Shown piece after piece: positions 11,833 to 22,800 of a stretch of DNA of 64,000 bases. The position numbers and the translations under genes were made by a program. Each line of letters begins with the position of its first letter. Position 1 is the first letter of the stretch. The notes below the pieces were generated by a model, which saw nothing but the letters and a program-made list of their open reading frames with translations, was not told the origin of the DNA and did no database searches. The stretch is from Amphiura filiformis. Its lineage: Eukaryota; Echinodermata; Ophiuroidea; Amphilepidida; Amphiuridae. The stretch is taken from positions 35,365,548 through 35,429,547 of the forward strand of contig NC_092641.1 in assembly GCF_039555335.1 (NCBI RefSeq). The letters are read 5' to 3'.

Positions 11833-12846
11833 CTAAATGTTGAGTAATCCCTCTCCTCCAATCTTGATTATATCACTAGTAATGTCATCTGTTCCTGGTG
11901 CTTTGCTGTCTTTCATCTCCTTTACCGCCATTTCCACTTCTTTTTGTGTTATACTTGGGATGGCTGATATGTCTGGTGATATTGTATTTGGTTTTGCCTC
12001 ATTTGATTTGGAGCTATACAGGTCTTGATAAAAGTCTGCGCATACATTAAGTATCTCTTGCCTGTCATTTGTTAAGATACCATCTTTTTGTCTCATTTGG
12101 TGCATTCTTGATTTCTTCCGGTTCAGCTTTGCAATATGCTGAGGTCCTCTTCCACTTTTGAGAATGATTTCTATTTGTTCTTTTCTCCTCTTTCTGCTCC
12201 TCTGTCTACGTTTTTTCCTCACAGTTTTGACGAGCTCCCTGTATTCGCTCTTTTCAGGTATTGATTTGTCGATAATTTCTCTTAATTCTTTCCTCCTTCT
12301 GTCCAGGGCCTCAATCTCTTTGTCCTCCTCAGTTGTTTGCTTCCTCCTCTTCTCTTGTGGAGCTACTTCTGCTGCCACTTCCATCACAGTGCTGGATATA
12401 GTTTGGTATTTTTGGTCTAAATCCAACTCTTCAATGTCTAGTCCCTCAAAGCGATTGTTCAATTCCAACTGGAATTCTGACCTCTTCTCTCTTAGTCGTA
12501 GGATGTTAATCTTGCTTTTCTTTTCATTTCTGATAAATTTAAGCCTGGCTAGTCTTTTGCTGATATGAAGTTTAGCCCTCACCATTCTGTGATCACTTCC
12601 TATATCTACATTTGTGATAACTCCACAGTCCTGGATAATTCCCTTTTGGCTACTGAGAATAAAGTCTATTTGGTTTCTGGTGTGTCCATCGGGGCTTTCC
12701 CATGTCCAATAGCGGTTTTTATTTTTCTTGAAGAATGTGTTGCCTATAACCAGCTTATGCTGTGCTGCAAATTCCAGTAGCATTTCACCTTTTTTGGCCA
12801 TGTCAGCACTGGGCAATTTGAGATTATGAGTATGAACACAAATCAT
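11833..12846 (-). pseudogene. RTE LINE: endonuclease C-terminal part and start of RT
   Basis: This piece encodes about 337 residues. The first 120 are the C-terminal half of an AP-like endonuclease, with WTWESPDG, RNQIDFIL and the catalytic-region GSDHRMV. A basic coiled-coil-like linker follows. The last part enters the RT fingers with SKAPGTDDITSDIIK. The frame stops at GGEGLLNI, before the rest of the RT. The apparent start methionine is only where truncation left an ATG. Confidence 0.85.
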
Positions 12847-12960
12847 AAACCCTCCTCCTGTTTTGAAAATGTTGACAAATTATTACAGTGAAAATGTTTC
12901 AACACAAAATCTGTCAACAAGAAATTCCTGGTCACACTAAATGCTTTTCTAGTCCCAAGC

Positions 12961-13464
12961 ATACACCAGGCACAAAAAGAAACTCGTCAGTTATATTCAT
13001 CCCTACTGTACAATAATTTGATAATTTTGGATTATTCTGAAATATACATTTTGTGAATTCGACTTTGCTTTCTCATTTGACACCCTGTTCGTGAAAAACA
13101 AACAAGAATTGACCAAGATGTCGCCTCCAAAGCCTCAAACCCCAAAATCAAAAGTTGCATTTTCAACGATTTTCAATGGGAAGCATACCGTTGTATCGCA
13201 CACAAGCACCACAGGCCAATCAATAAATCACACAGTGTAACAGGCACAATTGAATCGTTAAAATTGCAACTTTTCATTTTGGGGTTTGAGAGTTTGGTGA
13301 CGCATATCTTGGTCAATTCTTGCTCAATGTTCACGAACAGGGTGTCAAATGAGAAAGAAAAGTCCAATTAACAAAATGTATATTTCAGAATAATCCAAAA
13401 TAATCAATTTATTGAACAGCAAGGATGAATATAACTGACGAGTTTCTTTTTGTGCCTGGTGTAT
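12961..13464. mobile_element. Foldback element, about 200-bp arms
   Basis: The two halves are near-perfect reverse complements, from ATACACCAGGCACAAAAAG at 12961 to its complement ending at 13464. The loop is about 13165-13245. The arms are highly similar, suggesting recent insertion or arm conversion. It lies about 110 bp beyond the LINE's truncated 5' end. Confidence 0.85.
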
Positions 13465-13530
13465 ATATTTACATTATAAAGACCTGGGGCCTGGACAATT
13501 TTGTGTAAGTAAGAATTATGCATTACCCAA

Positions 13531-13763
13531 CCCAGCAAACACAAAACACAAAACGTTTTTGACAATTGTTTGCAAATGGTTGCCAGAAAATGTTTAAATG
13601 TTGGGTTATATAAAGGGTATAAAAAGTTTTCATAACATTTAAAAATACTTTTCATGACCTTTATATAACCCAAAATTTAATGTTATTAAAACGTTTTGAC
13701 TACAACCAAAACCCAATATATAACCAGTTAAAAATGTTTTTAAAATGTTTTGTGTTTGCTGGG
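13531..13763. mobile_element. MITE with CCCAGCAAACACAAAAC ends
   Basis: Inverted ends CCCAGCAAACACAAAAC flank 233 bp rich in AACATTTT/AAAACGTT words. Non-coding. The target duplication is unclear. Confidence 0.8.
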
Positions 13764-13807
13764 AAGGTCTGCAGTAGTTACAAATTAGATATGGCATTAA
13801 TACATGC

Positions 13808-14167
13808 TTAAGGGGGTACTACACCCCTGCGCAGATGTGTGCTTATTTTTGCATTTTTCTTTCAAATTATAGCGCATTGGGGACAAGTAAGATATGTATA
13901 TTATAGGGGCAAGGACTACAACTACTGCACTGGAAATTTTATTTCAGCACAGACAACAGATATGGAGTTACTGTCAAAAATGAGGGAAAACCAATATGTG
14001 ACCAATAAATCAATAACTACTTGCTTCGAGTTGCTGAATTTTCAGTACAGTAGTTGCAGTCCTTGCCCCTATAATATACATATCTTACTTGTCACCAATG
14101 CGCTATAATTTTTGAGAAAAATGCAAAAATAGGCAAAAATTTGGCCAGGGGTGTAGTACCCCCTTAA
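13808..14167. mobile_element. TTAA-flanked MITE (piggyBac-like target)
   Basis: TTAAGGGGGTACTACACCCC at 13808 is mirrored by the reverse complement ending at 14167. The arms continue inward with GCGCATTGG and GTAAGATATGTATATTATAG. TTAA at both ends fits a TTAA-targeting transposase, such as piggyBac, but no transposase is present. Confidence 0.8.
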
Positions 14168-14234
14168 GTAAAGATGGCTGCCAAACAAAAGTCGTAAGAT
14201 TGGTTTAGGAAGCTAGCAATATTTATAGGACATC

Positions 14235-14974
14235 TTAAGGGGTCGGTCACCCACCTTTGCACAGTATTTTTGTGGGGCTTGAATACAAGGACTATCCTTC
14301 TCAGAGATGCCAGTCAGTGTTGTCAAAAAATCCTGAAATGGCAACAAATTTCCTGAAAAATGTACTTTGCCTATACATTTGTACAGGATCATCAGAGTAA
14401 AATTTCCTGAAATCAGGAAATTTCCTGAAGACTGGCAACACTGTCAGATATCAAATCATTTTGATTTTTTTTTAATTTGCGATATAATACAAATTTTATG
14501 GCAAATTATTAAAAATTGATATTTGTGATATGTGATGCGATCGAGCAAAATCAGTCGGAACTCGGAAATATCAAATTTTCAGTTTCTAATAGGATAGTAA
14601 AAAGCATTGCAAAACTTCATTTTGCAGAAAACCCCATTGAAATTGAACAACCAGTTCTAAAGATATGAGCAATTAAAGAGTTTCCAAAACAAGAGGAAAC
14701 AAAAGGAAATATTGCCTTTGTTTGGCTATATCTCAAAATCAATATTTCCGAGTTCCGACTGATTTTGCTTGATCGCATCACATATTTAACAGTCCTCAAA
14801 GTAAACTTTGAATGATATATACTTGAAGTGTATGTATCTGGGAGATATATCGCGAATTTCAAAAAATCAAAAATATTTGATATTAGAAGAATATTCCTTG
14901 TATTTAAAATGCAATTTGATGTGTCTGATGTGCTCTCAAATATACTGTGCAAATGTGGCTATCCGAGTCCTTAA
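14235..14974. mobile_element. TTAA-flanked MITE, interrupted
   Basis: Starts TTAAGGGG at 14235 and ends at the TTAA at 14971-14974. Its inner sequence, TTATGGCAAATTATTAAAAA followed by CAGTCCTCAAAGTAAACTTT, matches the elements at 33595 and 49556. The copy is interrupted by another MITE at 14531-14782. Confidence 0.65.
14531..14782. mobile_element. MITE, TGTGATGCGATC-ended, nested, TA target
   Basis: Inverted ends TGTGATGCGATCGAGCAAAA flank 252 bp, with TA on both sides. The host element reads through this point without the insert at about 33770, so that copy serves as the empty site. A second copy of this MITE lies at 61587. Confidence 0.8.
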
Positions 14975-15681
14975 GGTTGGTCTGAACCCTGGAATTATGG
15001 AAACTTTCGGGCCTCATAACTTCTAAATTGTTGGTCTAAAGTATATAAAAGTATACATATTTAGAATGGCAAAGACTTGATAAGTTCATCTGAGAGGTCA
15101 AATTTGGGCCAAAATGGCACTTTTGGCCCAAAATCCTAAAATAATGGTTTTGGCCCACTTCTTTTTTGTGCACCGTAACAAAAAAATTCTTGAGCCAAAA
15201 TTTTTTGAAACTAATTTTTAAAAACTAGATCAAAATATCTGGGACCCGTTTTTTCATTTTTTTGAATTTCGACTAACTTTGAGAAATTTGCGCCCAAAAT
15301 GGTCAAAAAATGCTGATTTTTCAAAAAATCATAAAAAAGCCCGATTTTGGCACAAATTTCAAATATTTTTGGTGAAATTGGTCAAAATTCAAAAAATGAA
15401 AAACGGGTCCTAGATATTTTGATCTTGTTTTAAAAAAAAAAAAAAAAAAAAATTTTGGCCCAAGAATTTTTTTGTTACGGTGCACAAAAAGAAGTGGGCC
15501 AAAACCGTTATTTTGGGATTTTGGGCCAAAAGTGCCATTTTGGCCCAAATTTGACCTCACAGATGAACTTATCAAGTCTTTGCCATTCTAAATATGTATA
15601 CTTTTATATACTTTAGACCAACAATTTCGAAGTTATGAGGCCCGAAAGCTTCCATAGTTCCAGGGTTCAGACCAACCTTAA
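14971..15681. mobile_element. TTAA-flanked palindromic element
   Basis: The 711-bp unit is almost one long palindrome. It starts TTAAGGTTGGTCTGAACCC and ends with the reverse complement. Its arms include TTTGGGCCAAAATGGCAC and CACCGTAACAAAAAAATTC. It shares the left TTAA with the previous element. At 15678 a further TTAAGGGGGTATAATACCC end begins, apparently a truncated fourth element. Confidence 0.8.
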
Positions 15682-15841
15682 GGGGGTATAATACCCTGAT
15701 TTTCATCAGTACCCATCTTCTTTTTTTTTGGTGCAAATTTATGAAGTATATAAATATGTTCATCACCTCATGTCCTGAACTTATAAAATATCTCTACAAA
15801 GTGCTTTTAAACCATTTTAGAAATGGCCAGTGTTGAGTGGC

Positions 15842-16014
15842 CAGTGGCATAGCCAATAGGGAGTGCAGCTCCCATCTGTGTGAAGTCCCCCCAGATGTTT
15901 GCCACCCTGATGATTTTCAGGCCTTTTTTGTACTTTTTAGCCCATTTTTGACTATTTTGTCAGGCTTTCTTAAAAGTTGCCTTTCCGTCTGAAAAAGTCA
16001 TAGCTACACCACTG
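15842..16014. mobile_element. Possible hAT-type MITE
   Basis: Ends CAGTGGCATAGC and, reversed, CAGTGGTGTAGC. No matching flanking duplication is seen, so this is tentative. Confidence 0.4.
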
Positions 16015-16255
16015 TGTAACCATTCAATCATAATAAGATGAGGTATTATAGATTGCAAACATTTTGACTAACAGCAATGCTATGTCAATGGTCAAATGAG
16101 GTCAATACTACCAGAGTACCAAGTAGCTACTAAGTGGGCATCAATTAAATATTGTGGAATTATGGATGCAAATTACATTACTACTTAGAATAGCCAAATC
16201 ATCGGTTCATAGCTCATTTTTCATTTGATGGTATTTCACACACTGAAGTGTATTA

Positions 16256-16458
16256 AGGTCCGTTCATACTACCACCGCATTGGCGATGTGTTGCTTTGCG
16301 ATGCGGTGCGTTGCCGCACTGAAAACTACTGCATTGCGATATCGCAATAAAGTTAATTACATTTTAACTTGGAAATGCGACGAGTTGGCAAAAAGTAATC
16401 GATATATCGGCATCGCAAAGCAACGCATCACAAATGCGGTGGTAGTATGAACGGACCT
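16256..16458. mobile_element. Harbinger-type MITE, TTA target duplication
   Basis: The ends AGGTCCGTTCATACTACC and its complement are flanked by TTA at 16253-16255 and 16459-16461. A 3-bp TWA duplication fits PIF/Harbinger. The inside is rich in GCGATGCG words and holds TCGATATATCGGC, shared with the element at 29242. Confidence 0.75.
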
Positions 16459-16520
16459 TTAGGCTAATAAACGTTTCTTTTCTGAGGTGTACAAAAAACA
16501 AACAAAATTGATGTGAGACA

Positions 16521-16899
16521 TTGTTTCTTTTATTTTACTACTTTTGTATAAAGATTTATGGCAAAATATGCTTCCTATTTATTATAGTGCAATTGGATTT
16601 AAGTAACTATAAAGTGCCCTATAGTGGCTATACATTACTTATTTCAATGTATCAAACATTTATGATATTGTCTTGTTTATCTTGTTCTTACAAAGAAATC
16701 AAATTGTCCGCCAATTGTACGCCTTTTTCTTTTGTTTTTAGTTTTTCTTCTGTTACAGCCTGTACAGTAAAAACCATTTGTCAGTTTTTTAAATTTGATG
16801 CAGGTGGTGAAATCTTTTCTCCTTTTTTTTGCCTAAATTGTTAAGTTTTTTAGACTTGTCTCCCTCCCTGAATGGCAAATATATTCTGGTTTGGGCAGT
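16521..16899 (-). other. Probable ZNHIT2 3' UTR
   Basis: Follows the ZNHIT2 stop on the minus strand. An AATAAA poly(A) signal in minus orientation lies at about 16528-16533. The end of the transcript is inferred only from that signal. Confidence 0.45.
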
Positions 16900-19800
16900 T
16901 CAAAGTTCTTGTATAAGTGAACTAGTTGCTTTTGCAGGTTTTGTGTGTCCACCCCATGCCTTCTCTAACATGGCTTGATGTTTACTGTGCTGTTCCTCAA
17001 TGGCAAGTCTGGATTCTGCAAAAAAAGTGATAAGAATAGAGATACTTGGTATGGGTGGTATGCAAAGAGATTAGACTAAGGGAGCTTGGACTCGACCATG
17101 TTTGCAAGTAACCATCGACCATCATGTTTTGATGGTCCATGAGGTAATTAACTCATCTGCAGGAAAATAAAGTGTACCACTAGATTGGTTTAATACCTAC
17201 CCTAGAGGCTCTCAATGGATAGCAAACACAATGCCAAAGATATGTGTTTGGCTATTTATATGTTTACTCTACATTTTCAGAGCTTTTCAAGGGCCAATTA
17301 ACCACTAATACATGTAGGGCTGTGTATTGAGAATCCCTGATTGGACTAGCCATGGAAATAGTAGAGAATTTACTATTTCCATGGACTAGCCCATGCTTGT
17401 TTGTGATTAGAGTCCAATGCATTGTGCTGATTATGTTTACTGTATGGACAAACTTTTATTAAAACACACAATTGCCAATTATTGTTAATTTCAGAAAATG
17501 CATGTGGTACACTATTTTGATCCCTATGACCTGCAATCCAATATGGCAGATATCCTGTAGTGTTACATAATGGATATAATATGAGACTATATACAGAGAT
17601 AGAACTCATCTCTTCTGTGCAAGTACATGTAGGTCTTCCAAGTCTTAAGCTACTTGGATATTGTTCTTATGTCAATTAGGGATTCAATCATGTTTCAACA
17701 TTGTTCAACACCGTTTAGCAATGATGCATCCATATTGTCTGTGTGTGGTTTGCTTCTCAAGGGCAGTAATAGAGTTACTCAAACTCCAAATAATGTTCTT
17801 GCGGTGGGTGGATGTCTTTGGTAAAAAACAAAAAAACACTTAACGTGTTCAAGGGCCAGTGGATAAAGGTGTGGAAGAGGTCATGATCATACATACTGTA
17901 TATAAGTTGTAACTCTGCAGCCACTGGCCCAAGAAACTTGCCACATTTACTGGTCCATGCCAGGAAGAATTCCACTTTCTTGCGACACTGAAAAATCAGG
18001 GTTCTCCGCTGCTCATGCGATTTATCAACATCTTTGGTATTAGCCTCAACAGTTCCTTGTTTACTAGATTTCTTATCATCTTTCATATCTGCAGAAATAA
18101 TAGGAAAATAGTTAGCATTCTTTCTGACAAAATCTGAATTTTGATTAGTTAAGTAGATACTAGTAAGTAGATAGGCTTTCACGACGGGATTCCATAACAA
18201 TCCGAGCCACATCTGACGAAAGCTTGACCAATTTCACACAGTGACTGGCTGCACCAGTACTGGAGTTGTCACACGGCTGCACCGGTAATGTGATATCCGA
18301 TGGCACACCCAAATAAAAATCAATTGGTAAGTGGATACTACCAACAGGTCATCCTGTAACAGCTCCAGTAATTGACGCGATTCCAAATACAGCGCGCCAC
18401 CTACGATCACGCCTGGCTGATCTACTTCGCGCAGAGCATCATGGGTAAAGGTCGACATCCATGAGTCGTCGGCGTCGACGATAAACCATCGACCCTGGAG
18501 ACAGAAGCGAGTGTTGCTATCGATTACTCAAATTTGCTTATTTACGTTGATGATGATCAGCTGTTGATTCAACCCTCCGACGGTTTTTTTTCATTCCTGT
18601 CTCCTTTTTAAAGTTAATTTCGACAGTCATGGTTTAGGCCTACCTCTGTTCAGAGTGTTATGCCTATTCCCACACAACCTTATTTTCAAACTTTTCCGAA
18701 CTTTCCGAGGCGCTTGGGAAAATACTTTAGGCTCTCGTTTACAAGAAAAGAAAACACTTTCAGGTCTTTAAGTAAGTAGGCCTATAATAGACTTGATTAA
18801 AAAATATGATAGGGATAGGCCTACTTCATGCATATATCCTTAAAAAAATTTAAACCTTGTTTGTTTTAAGTAAAGTAGGCCTAATTCTCAATATTTAGAA
18901 TAACGAAATATTCAATACATATTTTAACAGCATGAACAGCGTAAAGCATTTATTTTTTTAATATGGTTTTTTTCTGCCTCCTTTATAAAGTTTATTTTTG
19001 ACAGTCATGGTTTAGGCCTACCTCTGTGAATGTTCAGAGTGTTAGGCCTATTCCCACACAAAATAATGGGCATCAATTAAACCCTTATTTTCAAACTTTT
19101 CCGAACCCGATCCGAGGCTCTTGGGAAAATACTTTAGGCTCTCGTTTACAAGAAAAGAAAACACTGAAAAATATGATTGGGGATAGGCCTACTTAGACCC
19201 TCATGAATATATCCTTTAAATACCCACAATTTTTAAACCTTGTTTGTTTTAAGTAAAGTAGACCTAATTCTCAATATTTAGAATAACGAAATATTCAATA
19301 CATATTTTAACAGCATGGACAGCGTAAAGCATTTATTTTTAATACGATTAAAAGCGTTTTCAAATTTCAAATGTACTCTATGATCAACCATCTACGGTTA
19401 AAACTCGATGTCAAAAATGTTGATGTCTCTGATGCTGATCGACCATCTAGGCCTATAAACCCGATGTCAAAATGTCAATTTTCGAGTTTGGGTACATTGT
19501 AGGCCTATAATAGCAAATGCTTTTGATGCAAGACAATTTCAAACAGAAAATTTAATCTAAAACGCAAATTCGTGCCTTTTTTATTTCTTGTTTGGATAAC
19601 TTTTCCCATAATTATTACCATGCGTGATACATGATTAAGATAAAAGCTTTTGGTTTTCAAAAATGTTTTGAACGCTTGTCTTATTTGTATTTTTATTATT
19701 GTTTTTCCTAACCTAGGCCTATAGATGTTTTACATTTATAACCTTATAAAGCATTTTTCGAGTGACGTTTGAAACACTCTTTATAGCATGATGTAGGCCT

Positions 19801-22800
19801 ACTGTATGACCAAAAGGTCGTGAGATTTAGAAGCCATTTCCTTCGATATATAGCTCTATAAACAAAACACTTTGACCCCAATGTATAATGTCGGGAGAAA
19901 ATATATACTTGCACTAAACAAATAAACCTGTTAATTTTTAAAATAAACTCTCGTGGTGCAGTTCTGTCAACAAAATTACATAGGCTCAGCCCCTCAATAA
20001 ATTTGGCGCTGGGGCTCGAATAGACCTACCCTTCTGTGTGAATAGGCACGTTTTCATTTTCATTTAGGCCTATAATGGCCTCCAAACTACATTGTTAATC
20101 ATGTTAAGTTATCTTGTTTTTGTCAAAAACATCAACTGCAAATTGTCCGTTATTGTACAGTAGGCCTATATCCCGCCAGAATCGTGTGTGTGTGTGGGGG
20201 CGGTGTCCCGGTTCGCCTTCAGTTTCAAATGAAGCAGGCCTAAACAATGTGTTCACCCCTCCAATAAAGTCCATCCCCAGATTTGACCTCTTTACTATAG
20301 GTTGAGTCCTTGATCCATGGGCCTGATCCATTATTTAATATGCAAGAAATGTCGATCCTCAATTTAAACCTTTCCAATTTGGCCAAAGTCAGTGCCGTAA
20401 AGGATGGGCTACACTACAGTTCAGTTCTTTTCATAGTGTTGACTTATAATTTCATGAGAAAGAAAAGGAAAATGGGAAAGATTTTAATCTTTTCCATTTT
20501 CTTTTTCTTTTAAAACATGTATAGGCCTAGGCCTAGGTGTTTAAAATTGTCCAATTGAATTAGTCGAAAAGGTTTTTGATTTTTCAATGTTGTGCCGACC
20601 GATAATATGACTAAAAAGAAACTCATTCCAACCAACGTGTGCTATTTGGGAGTAGGCCTTATACATTAAGAGTAAATTCCTTGGGTTATGAATTATTAAA
20701 GGGGAAAGATGAAATAAAGATGGTATGACATGCAAGAAAGCGGAAGTAAAAATAAAATATGAAAAATTAAAAGAAACATGAATTAATATTAAAATCGGAC
20801 ATGACAATTGTCAAATTTAAACCTTAATTGTGACACGATCTGGTTCATGGGGGCCAAAGGAGGCGTTTTTGAAAATTGTGTAACCATTACACGTACAATA
20901 GGCTATCATTTTAAACTGAAAACACCAAAGGTCTAGAATACTTGGTTCTAAAGTTATGAAGTTTTTGCATGCATATTTTCTTGATATAGGCCTACCTTAA
21001 AATAATGATCTTTTAAAATTCATGTACTCTTTTGCAGTTTGAAACTTTCTTCATCTTTATTATTATGCTAGAACTCTATGAGGTATTGTTGAAATGCATT
21101 AAAGTCTCGAATTGAAATATTAATAAAAAATAAAGGTTATTTTTATGCGGTAGGCTATGCCTACAAAGTGTTTTTATTGCGATCGTAATTTTTTAAATGT
21201 TTGATAGTAATATAATTAAAAATACAAATTTAGGCTAAAAATAAAATAAAGACAAATCAAACAATTACAAATAACAAAAACGGCAAACCAATGTGATGCA
21301 TGTTTATAAGTAATGAGTATTAAGAATCTTTTTTAAATTTACTTGAATTTCTTTGCTGTAGGCCTATCCCGCTAAGCGCCTTCGAGCAAAAAAAACCATC
21401 ATTTTTAGAAAATGTAGGCCGATTACAAAAACGCAACACCTATAGTATGGATGTTCTTAAGTATGCTGGTGTTATATTATTATCGTATTGAACAAACAAT
21501 AAATTCAGAAAGAATTAAAACAATTTATTCTAATAACCAAAATAAATTTTTTCTATTAAAAAAGGACAGGCCTAGGCCTATACTTCGCATTGACTAGGCT
21601 CGCGCGTATCGGGCTGAAAAGCATCGTAAAGTTTAAAAACAAAAAAGGGCGGTTTTAGAAAATGGGATAACAAAAAGTTAACACCTAGTAGGCCTATCAA
21701 CATCAAGTTTGCGGGTTTTAGAAAAAGATATGTGAATATCAAAGTGCAATATTTCACTTCAACACAGAAAGTCTCAAAAAATTTCAAAATGTACTACAAA
21801 ACATTGTGTTTTTAGAGTAATAATCACAAACATGGTCAGCTATGGTTGATGAAAAAGGATGTCGACCCCAGACACGGAAATGCCAATTTTCACTGCCGTC
21901 GTTGGTGGCGCGCTGTATTTGGAATCGCGAGAATTGAAACTCCAGGGCTATGCCATGGAGTTTCAATATGAACAGTGCAAGTGACTCTATTCATAAACTG
22001 TATACATAGCTGAATGGTGTGCCCGAAGAAATCTTGGCTCTAATGATTGGAAATCACACATGGGTAAGAAATGTCACATGATTTATGAATGGATCCGTTA
22101 AACAGTATATTAATATTTTACTACATCAACTAATGCAATAATAAATCCAGGAGCACAGATCATTCTACAACTAGAAAAAAAGTCCTCAAACTTTCAAAAT
22201 TTGTAGTTGTACAACTGCCCCCTGTATATAAGTGATTTATTTCCAAATCCCTGCCGTAATAAATGTACTAACCTTTATCAATTGTTTTCTTGGCTGTAGA
22301 AAGAAGTCTATAGAGATCAGAGAGAGCAGCCAATGTGTAGAGTAATGGAGTCTCCTTACTTTGCCCTAGCAGTATATGAACTACATCTTGTACAATAGAT
22401 ATGGTGAGTAGATTGCTACTGAAATATGCAGGGTTCTGTGGGTACAATTAAGGACAATAGTGAAGATGTCACACTTGCACAATAAAAGTATTGTTTTCAG
22501 ACCAAGCACAAGCAGTGTATCTAACACCTAATGTGGTATCCTGGTATCTGAGCCATGTTATATCTCGCAATAGATGTACGTACACATACTATGTATGCCA
22601 ACTACATGCAATAGGTGACCCCGGAGTGACGTCACAAGCCGTTGACCTCCGTTGACAACAAATCCGATTCAGAAGTCAAATTTGTAGTTTTCTGTGGTTT
22701 GTCCCTTTTCAAATCGGCCAAAATACTACCATTTCTATAACTTCTCGACATGGGGCCTCCAGCCAACAACAAAAATAAAGACTCTCCTCTACATGTTCAT

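Larger units (their letters stand above)
10437..12850 (-). mobile_element. 5'-truncated RTE-type LINE
   Basis: A dead non-LTR retrotransposon on the minus strand. In order it holds the end of the APE-type endonuclease, a linker, reverse transcriptase and C-terminal domain. The 3' end (low coordinates) runs into GTGAG-type short repeats at about 10447-10463, as expected for an RTE tail. The first half of the endonuclease is missing, so it was truncated at its 5' end, a usual result of target-primed insertion. At least two frame breaks are present. The domain order and the TRNQIDFIL and YGAETW motifs fit the RTE clade. Confidence 0.85.
18089..22272 (-). other. ZNHIT2 long intron with TAGGCCTA-rich DNA
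   Basis: A 4.2-kb intron. From about 18630 to 21590 the word TAGGCCTA and its shorter forms recur again and again. It includes a tandem duplication at 18582-19342 and a truncated MITE at 20832-20995. No supported gene apart from the uncertain exon-like stretch near 18400. Confidence 0.6.

Noticed and set aside
10835-12780. Several plus-strand open frames
   Set aside because: They are antisense shadows of the minus-strand RTE LINE and match no family.
18342-18494. Extra ZNHIT2 cassette exon
   Set aside because: Its phase does not fit between the ZNHIT2 exons; inclusion would bring in a stop. Kept only as an unassigned stretch.
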